Below are positions 1 to 7,547 of a stretch of DNA of 64,000 nucleotides, in pieces. This stretch comes from Amycolatopsis camponoti (GTDB taxonomy: Bacteria; Actinomycetota; Actinomycetes; Mycobacteriales; Pseudonocardiaceae). The stretch spans positions 620,001 through 684,000 of the forward strand of contig NZ_CABVGP010000001.1 in NCBI RefSeq assembly GCF_902497555.1, in the 5' to 3' direction. The translations under genes and the position numbers were made by a program. Positions within the stretch are counted from its first letter, which is position 1; each line of letters opens with the position of its first letter. The notes under the pieces were generated by a model. It had not been told where the DNA came from. It ran no database searches and saw only the letters and a program-made list of their open reading frames with translations.

Positions 1-1
1 G

Positions 2-481
2 CTGGTGACGCACGACCAGGAGGAGGCGTTCACGCTGGCCGACCGGGTCGCGGTGCTGGACGCGGGCGAGGTCCGCCAGGAGGGCGCGGTCCGCCGGGTG
101 TGGCGCAACCCCGCGGACGACGATGTGGCCCGCTTCCTCGGCGTGACGACGTTCGCGGACGGTGTCGTCGCGGGCGGCGTGGCGCACACGACGCTGGGTG
201 ACGTCGCTCTGCCGGACGTCGTGGACGGGCCGGTGCGACTGGGACTGCGGCCGCACGCGCTGCGGGTGGCCGCCGAAGGCGTGCCGGGCGAAGTGGTGGC
301 GGCCGTGCACCGGCGCGAGCACGTGCGGCTGGTGGTGAAGCTGGCGGAGTCCACTGTGGACGCGATCGCCCCGGCGGCGTCGGACCTGCGGGCGGGGGAC
401 GCGGTGAAGCTGGAGTTCGACCCGGACGGCGTCGCGCTGGTCGGTCAGCTGTCGAACTCGGACTTGCGCCGGGCCAGGTAA
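2..481 (+). CDS. ABC transporter ATP-binding protein, C-terminal part (cut by window start)
   Basis: Only the end of the gene is present; it opens in frame at base 2 inside the H-loop (LVTHDQEEA), so the Walker A, signature and Walker B motifs lie upstream of the window. After the H-loop come the usual LADRVAVLDAGEV and FLG segments, then a C-terminal TOBE-like beta domain of about 100 residues ending near EFDPDGVALVGQ. This arrangement is typical of importer ATPases of the MalK/PotA/FbpC/ThiQ type, which energise uptake at the inner face of the membrane. The substrate cannot be read from this fragment. Its last 37 bases overlap the convergent small gene that follows. Confidence 0.85.
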   Translation: MVTHDQEEAFTLADRVAVLDAGEVRQEGAVRRVWRNPADDDVARFLGVTTFADGVVAGGVAHTTLGDVALPDVVDGPVRLGLRPHALRVAAEGVPGEVVAAVHRREHVRLVVKLAESTVDAIAPAASDLRAGDAVKLEFDPDGVALVGQLSNSDLRRAR

Positions 482-696
482 GCGGGCCAGTCGGCGTTGG
501 CCGCGATCACGTCGTCGATCGACAACTTGATGACCGCGCACCCCGACAGCGAACAGGCGCGCGGCGACGACGCGTCGATCAGCGAGATGCCACCGATCTC
601 GTCGCCGTCATCGATGTACGTGCAGAGCACCGGGTGGAAGGAACAGTCCTCGTAGATGTCCCCCGGGCGGATCTCGCCGGGCTGATCCGTGGTCAT
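445..696 (-). CDS. Small conserved hypothetical protein, 83 aa
   Basis: A complete ATG-to-stop frame (MTTDQPGEIRPGDIYEDC...), acidic, with three cysteines visible in the stretches YEDCSFHPVLC and LSGC. No signal peptide or membrane segment is visible. It resembles short actinobacterial proteins of unknown function that recur next to other genes, but I do not recognise a named family. It converges on and overlaps the ABC ATPase gene by 37 bases. The restrained composition, unlike a random shadow frame, is the reason for calling it. No function is proposed. Confidence 0.6.
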   Translation of the reverse strand: MTTDQPGEIRPGDIYEDCSFHPVLCTYIDDGDEIGGISLIDASSPRACSLSGCAVIKLSIDDVIAANADWPAYLARRKSEFDS

Positions 697-754
697 GGCG
701 TGAGTATGCCGGTGTCCCCGGACCGAGTCGAAAGACCTGGCCCGGGGACGAACC

Positions 755-1630
755 TCAGCCGTCGCGGGTGGACAGCCGGGCGTACGCCAGCGACAGCCCG
801 ATCACGATGTAGCACGCCGCCCGCAAGGCTCCCTCGCCCAGCATCTGCGTGCCCATCGGGTCCTGCAGGACCTCCGCCGGGGCCATCGACCAGTCCTTCG
901 TCAGCAGGAACGGGTGCAGCCAGTCCAGCGACGTCAGGAACCCCAGGATCGTGAACACGATGTCGGCCGCCAGGACCGACGCCACCACCAGCATCGGGTG
1001 CTCGGTCCAGCTGGAGATCGCCAGCGCCACCGCGCCGACCGCCCACAGCTGCAGCACCACCCAGCCCGCCATCAGCAGGATCCGGGCCAGCGCGCCGCCC
1101 AGGGTCAGCGTCGTGCCGGACAGCGTGAACAGCGAGTCCGTGCCGTTGATGATCAGCCCGGTCACCACGCCCGTCACGCACATCGCCAGCACCGAGACCA
1201 CCGACACCGTCGCGACGCCGAACGCCTTGACCGCCAGCAACCGGCCTCGGCCGACCGGGGCGATCAGCCAGCCGCGCAGGGTGCCGTGGGCCGTCTCGCC
1301 CGCGATCGCGTCCGCGCCCGCCATCGCGGATGCCAGCGGCAGGAGCAGGGCCAGCGACATCACGACCGCCGCGATCGGGAGGACGAACGCGTTGTTGACC
1401 GCGGACGCCAGCAACGCGCCGCCGCCCTCGTCCGGGCCGCCGCCCTGCGCGTTGTCGCTCACCAGCGTCAGGCCGATGCCGATGATCACCGGGATCAGCG
1501 CCAGTAGCCCGAGCACGGCCAACGTGCGCGGCCGCCGGAAGATCCAGCGCAGCTCCGCGGCCAGCAGGCGCGGCAGCGGCACCGTGTCGTGGCCCGTGCG
1601 GGCCGCCGGTGCTTCGAGGACCGCCGTCAT
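755..1630 (-). CDS. ABC-2 type transporter permease
   Basis: A 291-aa membrane protein that begins with a short cytoplasmic arm (MTAVLEAPAAR) and has about six hydrophobic segments, the first near residues 38-56 (VLGLLALIPVIIGIGL) and the last near the C-terminus (CYIVIGLSLAYA). The segment AGETAHGTLRGWLIAPVGR after TM2 is the family's typical cytosolic loop. The start overlaps the stop of the upstream ATPase as ATGA, so the two are translationally coupled. It should form an exporter with that ATPase, of the DrrB/BcrB or lantibiotic-resistance kind. The exported substrate is unknown; with the LolA-like protein and the divergent two-component system, a cell-envelope role is the best guess. Confidence 0.85.
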   Translation of the reverse strand: MTAVLEAPAARTGHDTVPLPRLLAAELRWIFRRPRTLAVLGLLALIPVIIGIGLTLVSDNAQGGGPDEGGGALLASAVNNAFVLPIAAVVMSLALLLPLASAMAGADAIAGETAHGTLRGWLIAPVGRGRLLAVKAFGVATVSVVSVLAMCVTGVVTGLIINGTDSLFTLSGTTLTLGGALARILLMAGWVVLQLWAVGAVALAISSWTEHPMLVVASVLAADIVFTILGFLTSLDWLHPFLLTKDWSMAPAEVLQDPMGTQMLGEGALRAACYIVIGLSLAYARLSTRDG

Positions 1631-2601
1631 TCCGATCCCTCCGTCAGCCGTGCGAACAGGTCTTCCAACCCGGTGCGGGCCCGCGTCGCCTCGTGGACCG
1701 CGACCCCCGCGCCCACCAGGACCTGCAGCACCCGCGGTGCTTCCGCCGCCGTGAGGTCGGCGCGGACGCCGTCCGGCGTGAGCCGGGCACCGATCCGGTT
1801 CTCCCGCAGCACTTCCACCGCCTGCTCGGCGTCGGGCGTGCGGACCAGCAGGGCCGCGTTCCCGGACTCCAGCAGCTCCGCCAGCTCGCCCTGCGCGACG
1901 ACGTTGCCGGCCTGCAGCACGGCGACGTGCGTGCACGTCGCCTCCACTTCGGCCAGCAGGTGCGACGACACCAGCACGGTGACCCCGTCGGCGTGCAGCT
2001 CGGCGACGATCCTGCGGATCTCCCTGGTACCCGCAGGATCGAGGCCGTTGGTCGGCTCGTCGAGCACGACCATCTTCCGCGGCACGAGCAACGCCGAAGC
2101 GAGCCCGAGCCGCTGCTTCATGCCGAGCGAATAGCCCTTGTAGCGCCGGCGCGCCGCGACGGTCAGCCCGACGCGCTCGAGCGCCGAATCCACCGCGAGG
2201 GGGATCCCGCCCGCGGCCAGCCGGGGTTCGGCCGCGGCGAAGCGCAGCAGGTTGTCGCGCCCGGACAGGAACGGGTGGAAGCCCGGCCCCTCGACCAGCG
2301 CGCCGACGTCCGGCAGCGCGTGCGCGGCGGATTCGGGCATCTTGCGCCCGAGCAGCTCGACCTCGCCCTCGGTCGGCCGGACCAGGCCGAGCAGCATCCG
2401 GATGGTGGTCGTCTTGCCCGAACCGTTCGGCCCGAGCATCCCCACGACCGCGCCCTCGGGGATGTCGAGGTCGACGTGGTCCACCGCGACCGTGCCGCGG
2501 TAGACCTTGCGCAGTCCCCGGGTGCGCGCCGCCAGGGGAACCGCCGGGGCGGACGCCTCCGCAGAGACGTCCGCCCCGGACTCGACAGTCGTGCTGGTCA
2601 C
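1627..2601 (-). CDS. ABC transporter ATP-binding protein (DrrA/BcrA-like)
   Basis: A 324-aa ATPase. Walker A GPNGSGKT is at residues 57-64, the signature loop reads SLGMKQR, and Walker B reads MVVLDEPTNGLDP, followed by an H-loop in SSHLLAEVE. The C-terminal 90 residues are the extra regulatory tail usual in drug- and bacitracin-type export ATPases. A low-complexity N-terminal arm of about 25 residues precedes the domain. The GTG start overlaps the upstream stop as GTGA and the stop overlaps the permease ATG, so this is the middle gene of a tightly coupled three-gene operon. It drives the adjacent permease at the cytoplasmic face. Confidence 0.92.
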   Translation of the reverse strand: MTSTTVESGADVSAEASAPAVPLAARTRGLRKVYRGTVAVDHVDLDIPEGAVVGMLGPNGSGKTTTIRMLLGLVRPTEGEVELLGRKMPESAAHALPDVGALVEGPGFHPFLSGRDNLLRFAAAEPRLAAGGIPLAVDSALERVGLTVAARRRYKGYSLGMKQRLGLASALLVPRKMVVLDEPTNGLDPAGTREIRRIVAELHADGVTVLVSSHLLAEVEATCTHVAVLQAGNVVAQGELAELLESGNAALLVRTPDAEQAVEVLRENRIGARLTPDGVRADLTAAEAPRVLQVLVGAGVAVHEATRARTGLEDLFARLTEGSE

Positions 2602-3695
2602 TTCTGACCCAGCGCTTCGTACAGGACCTGCTCCGGCACCGCGCCGGCGGCGAAGCGGCCGTCGTCGGTCAGCACCGCGCTGCCCACCTTCGTGGTGACG
2701 AGGTAGCCGCTGCCCCAGGTGCCGCTGACCTTCTTGGCGAAGCGCTCGAGCAGTGCCTTCGGGTCGGCGTTGCCGCCCCGGCCCTCACGGCCGGCCTGCT
2801 GCTTCGGCGCCGCGTTCAGCGCGTCCGCCGGGACCTTGCCCGTGATGACGGTGTCCCAGCCGTCGCCGACGACCTTGGTGTCCTGCTTGGCCTGCTCGGC
2901 GAGGTCCTTGTGCTGCTGGTCGACCGTCGGTGTCTTCTCCTGCACCTTGGCGCCCTTCGGCGGGGTGAAGGTGAAGAGGTCGGCCGGCTGCTGCGTGAAC
3001 TGGATCTCGCTGAACGCGACCTCGAGCGCCGGCGTCGACGTGCCGTTGCTCAGCACCGACACCCGCAGCGGCATCCGCGTCTGCGAGTCGACCGCGACGC
3101 GGATCTCGCGCAGCAGCGTCCGCTCGCCCGGCTTCGGCGTCAGGACCAGCTCGTAGGCCGGGCGGTCGGCGACCGTCGCGGTGCCGTCGACCGACACCGT
3201 GCTGCTCTCGCGGACCTTCGCGAGCAGTTCGGTCGAAGCCGCGACCGGGTCGGCCAGCTTCTCGCTGCCCGCGCCCTTCTGCTTGGCGACGTCGGCCGGG
3301 ATCGTCACCTTCGTCGCGGTGTTCGTCTTGGAGCTGTAGTCCCAGACGGTCGTGCCGTCGTGGACCACGGTCTCCTGGCTGGCCCCCTGCGTGGCGGCCA
3401 GGCGGCTCTTGCCCGCGCCGTCGCTGAAGATGTGCGCCGAGTCGATGTTCAGCGCCGACGCCCCCGGCAGCGCGTTCCCCACCGACGGCAGCCCCAGGTC
3501 GTTGCTGACCTTGACCGTGCCGTCGAACGCGCCCGGCTTCGCCGTCATGACCGACTGCACCAGGTCCTCCGCGCTCACCTGCGGCAGCGCCGGCTTGTCG
3601 TCGGCGCTGGCCGGCATCGCGATGAACGCGAGCCCGCCCGCACCGAGCGCGGTGCCGACGACCGCGGCCGTGATGCCCTTCGTCTTCGGTTTCAT
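2598..3695 (-). CDS. Exported LolA-like / DUF2092-type protein
   Basis: A 365-aa protein with a clear signal peptide (MKPKTKGITAAVVGTALG... ending ASA near residue 31). The mature part alternates beta-strand and polar segments (TTVWDYSSKTNTATKVTI, RPAYELVLTPKPGE, MPLRVSVLSNG) typical of the LolA/DUF2092 lipoprotein-carrier fold. Such proteins in Gram-positives are surface proteins, sometimes called sigma-E regulatory-like, whose ligand is not established. The start was chosen because it opens the signal peptide and a GGGAGAGACGC ribosome site lies just upstream; longer frames run into the divergent regulator. It is first in an operon with the ABC ATPase and permease and diverges from the two-component system, suggesting a periplasm-side partner of that exporter. 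Confidence 0.82.
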   Translation of the reverse strand: MKPKTKGITAAVVGTALGAGGLAFIAMPASADDKPALPQVSAEDLVQSVMTAKPGAFDGTVKVSNDLGLPSVGNALPGASALNIDSAHIFSDGAGKSRLAATQGASQETVVHDGTTVWDYSSKTNTATKVTIPADVAKQKGAGSEKLADPVAASTELLAKVRESSTVSVDGTATVADRPAYELVLTPKPGERTLLREIRVAVDSQTRMPLRVSVLSNGTSTPALEVAFSEIQFTQQPADLFTFTPPKGAKVQEKTPTVDQQHKDLAEQAKQDTKVVGDGWDTVITGKVPADALNAAPKQQAGREGRGGNADPKALLERFAKKVSGTWGSGYLVTTKVGSAVLTDDGRFAAGAVPEQVLYEALGQK

Positions 3696-3766
3696 GCGTC
3701 TCTCCCTGTGGTGTTCCCGAGCCCGAGTGTGCCCGGCTCCCTGGCTCCGACGCTTCCCTCTCGAGA

Positions 3767-3816
3767 CTGAGATACCCCTGAAGGTTCTCCCTCTCCGGCT
3801 GAGATCGTGCTGAGAG
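3767..3816. promoter_or_regulatory. Two pairs of 11-bp-spaced direct repeats (putative response-regulator site)
   Basis: CTGAGAT at 3767 and CTGAAGG at 3778 are 11 bp apart; CTGAGAT at 3799 and CTGAGAG at 3810 are again 11 bp apart, and the two pairs are 32 bp (about three helical turns) apart. Tandem half-sites spaced by one turn are the usual binding pattern of OmpR/PhoB-family regulators. The array lies between the divergent LolA-like operon and the OmpR-type regulator gene, so autoregulation and operon control are likely. This is inferred from sequence only. Confidence 0.6.
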
Positions 3817-3843
3817 ATCCCACGCGACCTGCGCGAACCGGCC

Positions 3844-4560
3844 ATGATGAACCTCGTGAAACCTCGGGTGCTGGTGGTCGACGACGAACCGGGCGTGCGG
3901 AAGGCACTGCAGCGCGGGCTGCGCGCGGAGGACATGGACGTGGTCACCGCCGCGGACGGCCCCACCGGGCTGCAGCTGGCGAGCACGGGGTCCTTCGACG
4001 TCATCCTGCTCGACATCATGCTGCCGGGACTGTCCGGTTATCGCGTGCTGGAGAGGTTGCGCAAGGACGGCGTCACGACGCCCGTGCTGCTCGTCTCGGC
4101 CAAGGACGGCGAGGTCGACCAGGCCGACGGCCTCGACCTCGGCGCCGACGGCTACCTCGTCAAGCCGTTCTCCTTCGTCGTGCTGGTCGCGCAGGTCCGC
4201 GCGACCCTGCGCCGCGCCGGTCCGGAGGCCGGGCGGGGGACGCTGCGCCTCGGTGCGCTGGCGGTCGACCGCGGGCTGCGGCAGGTGCACTGGAACGGCG
4301 AGGAGGTCGGGCTGAGCCCGCGCGAGTTCGCGCTGCTCGAGGTGCTCGTCGGCCGCGCCGGGACGGTCGTCACCAAGGACGAGCTGCTGCGCGCGGTCTG
4401 GGGCGAGGAGCAGGCCGTGACGCGCAACCTCGTCGAGGTGTACGTCGGATACGTACGACGTAAGTTGGACGCGGTCGGCGCCGGCGCGCTGCTGCGGACC
4501 GTGCGCGGGCACGGCTACCTCGCGTCCGACGCGCAGCTCGACCAGGTCATCACCCCGTGA
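3844..4560 (+). CDS. OmpR/PhoB-family response regulator
   Basis: A 238-aa two-domain regulator. The receiver domain has the acidic pocket VVDDE near residues 11-15, phosphoacceptor Asp57 in LLDIML, and the conserved lysine in YLVKPF. The C-terminal half is a winged helix (LSPREFALLEVL, VVTKDELLRAVWG, VEVYVGYVRRKLD, RTVRGHGY). Two ATGs stand in tandem at the start. It is coupled by GTGA overlap to the kinase gene downstream and diverges from the LolA-like/ABC operon. The VRRK codons at 4453-4464 are GTA CGA CGT AAG, rare choices that create a TAC-N3-GTAAG motif also seen elsewhere in the window. Confidence 0.93.
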   Translation: MMNLVKPRVLVVDDEPGVRKALQRGLRAEDMDVVTAADGPTGLQLASTGSFDVILLDIMLPGLSGYRVLERLRKDGVTTPVLLVSAKDGEVDQADGLDLGADGYLVKPFSFVVLVAQVRATLRRAGPEAGRGTLRLGALAVDRGLRQVHWNGEEVGLSPREFALLEVLVGRAGTVVTKDELLRAVWGEEQAVTRNLVEVYVGYVRRKLDAVGAGALLRTVRGHGYLASDAQLDQVITP

Positions 4561-5888
4561 TCTCGTGGTGGCGGGGCCGGTCCCTGCAGGTCAGGATCAC
4601 CTTGCTGGCCGCGATGATCACCTTGGCCTGCCTGCTCGGGCTGGCCGCGCTCGCCGCGTCGAACCTCTCGCCGCTGCTCATCGGCTCGGTCGACCGCGAG
4701 CTGTCGGCCGCTCTCGGGCCCGCGAGCGCCGAAGTGAGCGCCGGGCGCCCGCTCTCCGGCGCGGCGCCGGTGACGCTGCGGGTGCTGGACACCGCGGGCG
4801 CGCCGGTGGACGGCGGCACCCCGACCGGCCTTACGTTGTACGACATCTCGACGCTCAAGGCCGGGCAGCCGGTCCAGCGCGACGGCGCGCGGTACCTCGG
4901 CACGGTCGTGAGCGCGCCCGACGGGTCGCAACGGCTGGTCGTGGCGGGCGCGGGCCTGGTCGGGTTCTCCGCGGCGGTGCACTACGGCGGCGTCTGGCTG
5001 GTGGTCGTCGCCTCGATCGGGGCGCTGGTGGCGGGGCTCGCGACGTGGCTGGTGGTGCGGCTGTCGCTGCGCCCGGTGGCGCGGATGCGGGGTTCGGTGC
5101 GCGCGTTGCCGCCGGGAGCGCGGCTGGCGCTGCCGGACTCCCACGACGAGCTGCGCGCGCTGGCGGAGGAGTTCAACGCGCTGCTGGAGCGGCAGGAGCA
5201 GGCCAGTGACCGGCTCCGGCGGTTCACCGGCGACGCGGCGCACGAGCTGCGGTCGCCGGTCGCCTCGATCCGGGTGCAGGCCGAGGTGGCGGTGACGAAC
5301 CCGGATCCGGAGCTGTCCCAGGAGACGCTGTCGGACATCTTGACTGAGGCCGAGCGGCTGTCGTCGCTGCTGGACGGGCTGTTGTCGCTGGCCAGGTCGG
5401 ACGCGGGGGAGGTGCCGCCCGCGGAGCCGGTCGAGCTGGTGAGCGAGGTCCGCGCGGCGGTCGCGCGGCTGCCGGCGGGGGCGCCGGAGACGCGGGTGAG
5501 CAATGCGGTCGCGCAGGCGTGGGCGTCGTCCGCGCACGCCGAGGTGGAGCTGGTGCTGGACAACCTGCTGCGCAACGCGTGCCGCTACGCGCGCGGCGAG
5601 ATCGTGGTGTCGGTGCTGGCGTCGAGGTCGTCGGTCCGGGTGGTGGTCGACGACGACGGCCCGGGCATCCCGCCGGAGCACCGCGAGAAGGTGTTCGACC
5701 GCTTCTACCGGATCGCGGACGACCGGGCCCGGTCGTCCGGTGGGACGGGGCTGGGGCTGGCGATGGTGGCGGAGACGGTCCGGCGGCGCGGCGGCCGGGT
5801 GCAGGTGGGGGAGTCTCCGGACGGCGGGGCGCGGTTCGTCGTCGTCTGGCGCGCGGCCGCGGGTGAGGACGGCGGTTCACGCGGCTGA
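4557..5888 (+). CDS. Sensor histidine kinase, partner of the preceding regulator
   Basis: A 443-aa membrane kinase. TM1 lies near residues 12-38, an extracellular sensor of about 100 residues follows, and TM2 is around 142-168 (VWLVVVASIGALVAGLATWL). Then come a HAMP linker, the phosphorylated His229 in DAAHELRSPVAS, an N-box NLLRNACRYA, DDDGPGIP, and the G2 box SGGTGLGLAMV. It autophosphorylates and passes phosphate to the cognate OmpR-type regulator, whose stop its GTG start overlaps. The small sensor domain next to a LolA-like protein and exporter suggests envelope sensing, but the ligand is unknown. Confidence 0.92.
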   Translation: MISWWRGRSLQVRITLLAAMITLACLLGLAALAASNLSPLLIGSVDRELSAALGPASAEVSAGRPLSGAAPVTLRVLDTAGAPVDGGTPTGLTLYDISTLKAGQPVQRDGARYLGTVVSAPDGSQRLVVAGAGLVGFSAAVHYGGVWLVVVASIGALVAGLATWLVVRLSLRPVARMRGSVRALPPGARLALPDSHDELRALAEEFNALLERQEQASDRLRRFTGDAAHELRSPVASIRVQAEVAVTNPDPELSQETLSDILTEAERLSSLLDGLLSLARSDAGEVPPAEPVELVSEVRAAVARLPAGAPETRVSNAVAQAWASSAHAEVELVLDNLLRNACRYARGEIVVSVLASRSSVRVVVDDDGPGIPPEHREKVFDRFYRIADDRARSSGGTGLGLAMVAETVRRRGGRVQVGESPDGGARFVVVWRAAAGEDGGSRG

Positions 5889-5904
5889 AGCTGCCCCGGT
5901 GCTT

Positions 5905-5953
5905 CTTACGTCGTAAGACGCCTTACGTAGTAAGTCGGGTTTTACGCTGTAAG
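5905..5953. repeat. Three tandem TTAC-N3-GTAA palindromes upstream of the Nudix gene
   Basis: CTTACGTCGTAAG at 5905-5917, CTTACGTAGTAAG at 5922-5934 and TTTACGCTGTAAG at 5941-5953. Centres are 17 and 19 bp apart. The AT-rich palindromes stand out in a G+C-rich background and sit 48 bp before the Nudix GTG, in the only gap between it and the kinase gene. They look like an operator array, but no local repressor gene is next to them. The same core recurs inside genes elsewhere in the window (see findings). Confidence 0.75.
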
Positions 5954-6000
5954 GCTGCGGGTCCGCCCGGCAGGAGGGCTTCCGGGTAGATTCCGGGGCT

Positions 6001-6390
6001 GTGAACGGTGTGATCGTGGGTGCCGCCCTGGTGCGGGACGGGAAGCTGCTCGCCCAGCAGCGGGCCTGGCCGCCGAAGCACGCGGGGCAGTGGGAACTGC
6101 CCGGTGGCCGGGTCGAGGAAGGCGAGTCCGAGGCCTTCGCGCTGGCCCGCGAGTGCAGCGAGGAGCTGGACGTCGTCATCGAGGTGGGCGCGCGCGTCGG
6201 GGAGGACGTGCCGCTGCCCGGTGAGAAGGTCCTCCGCATCTACGCCGCGACGCTCGTTTCGCCCGGCGAAGAGCCGCGCGCCGTCGAGCACCGAGCCGTG
6301 CGCTGGCTCGGGCTCGACGACCTCGACGGCCTCGACTGGCTGCCCGCCGACCGGATCCTGCTCCCGGCCCTGCGCGCGCTGCTCAGTTAG
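6001..6390 (+). CDS. Nudix hydrolase, MutT-like (deoxy)nucleoside triphosphate pyrophosphohydrolase
   Basis: A 129-aa single-domain Nudix protein that begins MNGVIVGAALVRDGK and carries the Nudix box from Gly36 to Val58: G-x5-E-x7-RE-C-x-EE-x-D-V. The final glycine of the consensus is Asp57, as in several MutT/CTP pyrophosphohydrolase relatives. The length and the closing WLGLDDLDGLDWLPAD pattern fit house-cleaning MutT-type enzymes that hydrolyse damaged or non-canonical nucleotides in the cytoplasm. The GTG start was taken because upstream is only the palindrome array. Its 3' end overlaps convergent trpS by 8 bases. The exact substrate is not decidable from sequence. Confidence 0.88.
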   Translation: MNGVIVGAALVRDGKLLAQQRAWPPKHAGQWELPGGRVEEGESEAFALARECSEELDVVIEVGARVGEDVPLPGEKVLRIYAATLVSPGEEPRAVEHRAVRWLGLDDLDGLDWLPADRILLPALRALLS

Positions 6391-7348
6391 CGCCGATCAT
6401 CCGCAGCGCCGCGTCGAGCCGGTGCGAGCCGCGCTCCCGGGCCCGCTCCGCGCCCGCCTTGCGGACCCGGTCCAGCTCCGCGACGTCGTCGAGCAGCGTT
6501 AACGCTCGTTCACGCAGGGGCCGCAGCTCCTCGATCACGGCGTCCGCGACGGCGTCCTTCACCGCTCCGTACGACGAGAACTCCGCCGCCAGGTCGGTCG
6601 GCGCGCCACCCCGGCACGCGGCCAGGATCTCCAGCAGGTTCGCCATTCCCGGCCGGGTCTCCGGGTCGTGCGCCGGGACCGTTTCGCCGTCGGTGACCGC
6701 GCGGCGGATCTTGCGGCGGATCTGGTCGGGCTCGTCGAGCGCGAACACCACACCCACCGCGTCCCGGGTCGACTTGGACATCTTGCGCGCCGGGTCGGCC
6801 AGGTCCTTGACGCGCGCCCCCGCGGGCGGGAGCACCGCCCGGGGGACGGTGAACACGTCACCGTAGGTGCCGTTGAACCGCTTGGCCAGCGTCCGCGTCA
6901 GCTCGACGTGCTGGCGCTGGTCCTCGCCGACCGGCACCTCGTCCGCGCCCTGCAGCAGGATGTCCGCGGCCATCAGCGCCGGGTAGGTCAGCAGCGACAG
7001 CCGCACGCCGGCCTGGCCCTTGGACTTCTCCTTGAACTGGATCATCCGCGCGGCCTCGCCGTAGTTGCAGGTGCACTCCAGGACCCAGGTCAGCGCACCC
7101 AGCTCGCGGGCCAGGTCGGACTGGACGAACACCCGCTCCGGGTCGATGCCGGCGGCGATCAGCACGGCGAGCTGCTCGCTCGCCAAGGATCGGAGTTTCG
7201 CCGGGTTGTGCGGGGTCGTCATGCCGTGCAGGTCGGCGACGAAGTACAGGTCGTCCACGCCGCCCTCGCGAGCCCAGCGGCGCACGGCGCCGAGGTAGTT
7301 GCCCAGGTGGACGTGACCGGAGGGCGTGATGCCGGAGAGCTTGCTCAT
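6383..7348 (-). CDS. trpS: Tryptophanyl-tRNA synthetase
   Basis: A 321-aa class I synthetase charging tRNA-Trp. The HIGH-type motif is PSGHVHLGN at residues 9-17 and the KMSKS-type motif reads KMSKST. Length and the RPGMANLLEI / SSYGAVKDAV region fit bacterial TrpRS. ATG at 7348 is chosen because it directly precedes KLSGITPSG and has a GGAAAGG ribosome site; the upstream in-frame codons are leader. Expression is evidently controlled by the attenuator just upstream (7388-7480). Divergent from a YciI-like gene. Whether this is the only TrpRS or a second, inhibitor-resistant copy cannot be decided from one window. Confidence 0.95.
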   Translation of the reverse strand: MSKLSGITPSGHVHLGNYLGAVRRWAREGGVDDLYFVADLHGMTTPHNPAKLRSLASEQLAVLIAAGIDPERVFVQSDLARELGALTWVLECTCNYGEAARMIQFKEKSKGQAGVRLSLLTYPALMAADILLQGADEVPVGEDQRQHVELTRTLAKRFNGTYGDVFTVPRAVLPPAGARVKDLADPARKMSKSTRDAVGVVFALDEPDQIRRKIRRAVTDGETVPAHDPETRPGMANLLEILAACRGGAPTDLAAEFSSYGAVKDAVADAVIEELRPLRERALTLLDDVAELDRVRKAGAERARERGSHRLDAALRMIGAN

Positions 7349-7387
7349 GGTCTTCCTTTCCGAGGGGACCACCCCGGAAAAGGCATG

Positions 7388-7480
7388 AAAAAGGCCGCCC
7401 GTCCGGGGCGGCCGCTGGTGATCAGCGCAGGACTAGACGGCCGCCTGGGGCGGCCACCAGCTGGACGTCTGCGCGTGCAT
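7388..7480 (-). promoter_or_regulatory. trpS transcription attenuator (ribosome-mediated, Trp-sensing)
   Basis: On the minus strand a leader peptide with tandem Trp codons is followed by four mutually exclusive segments: 1 GGCCGCC (7449-7455), 2 GGCGGCC (7439-7445), 3 GGCCGCCC (7406-7413), 4 GGGCGGCC (7393-7400). Segments 3:4 form an 8-bp G+C hairpin with a 5-nt loop followed by TTTTT (7388-7392), an intrinsic terminator. Segments 2:3 can pair instead as antiterminator, and 1 pairs with 2. Segment 1 begins at the second Trp codon, so a ribosome stalled for lack of charged tRNA-Trp would cover it and let transcription run into trpS. Confidence 0.88.
7433..7480 (-). CDS. trpS leader peptide, 15 aa, MHAQTSSWWPPQAAV
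   Basis: ATG at 7480 opens a 16-codon frame (stop TAG at 7433) with two adjacent Trp codons at positions 8 and 9. It is the sensing peptide of the attenuator. No Shine-Dalgarno sequence precedes it; instead a TANNNT box (TAAGCT, 7487-7492) ends 6 nt upstream, so the transcript probably starts at or next to the ATG and the peptide is translated leaderless. Tandem Trp codons in a peptide this short, directly before the hairpins, are very unlikely by chance. Confidence 0.88.
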   Translation of the reverse strand: MHAQTSSWWPPQAAV

Positions 7481-7486
7481 GCGGCG

Positions 7487-7492
7487 AGCTTA
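7487..7492 (-). promoter_or_regulatory. Probable -10 box of the trpS leader
   Basis: TAAGCT on the minus strand fits TANNNT and ends 6 nt before the leader-peptide ATG, placing the start point at or within a base of the ATG. No convincing -35 box was found. Confidence 0.55.
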
Positions 7493-7547
7493 GCCGATGT
7501 CCGTCACCACTCGGTATCGTCCGGACGCGGGAACGCGCGAGCGGGTC

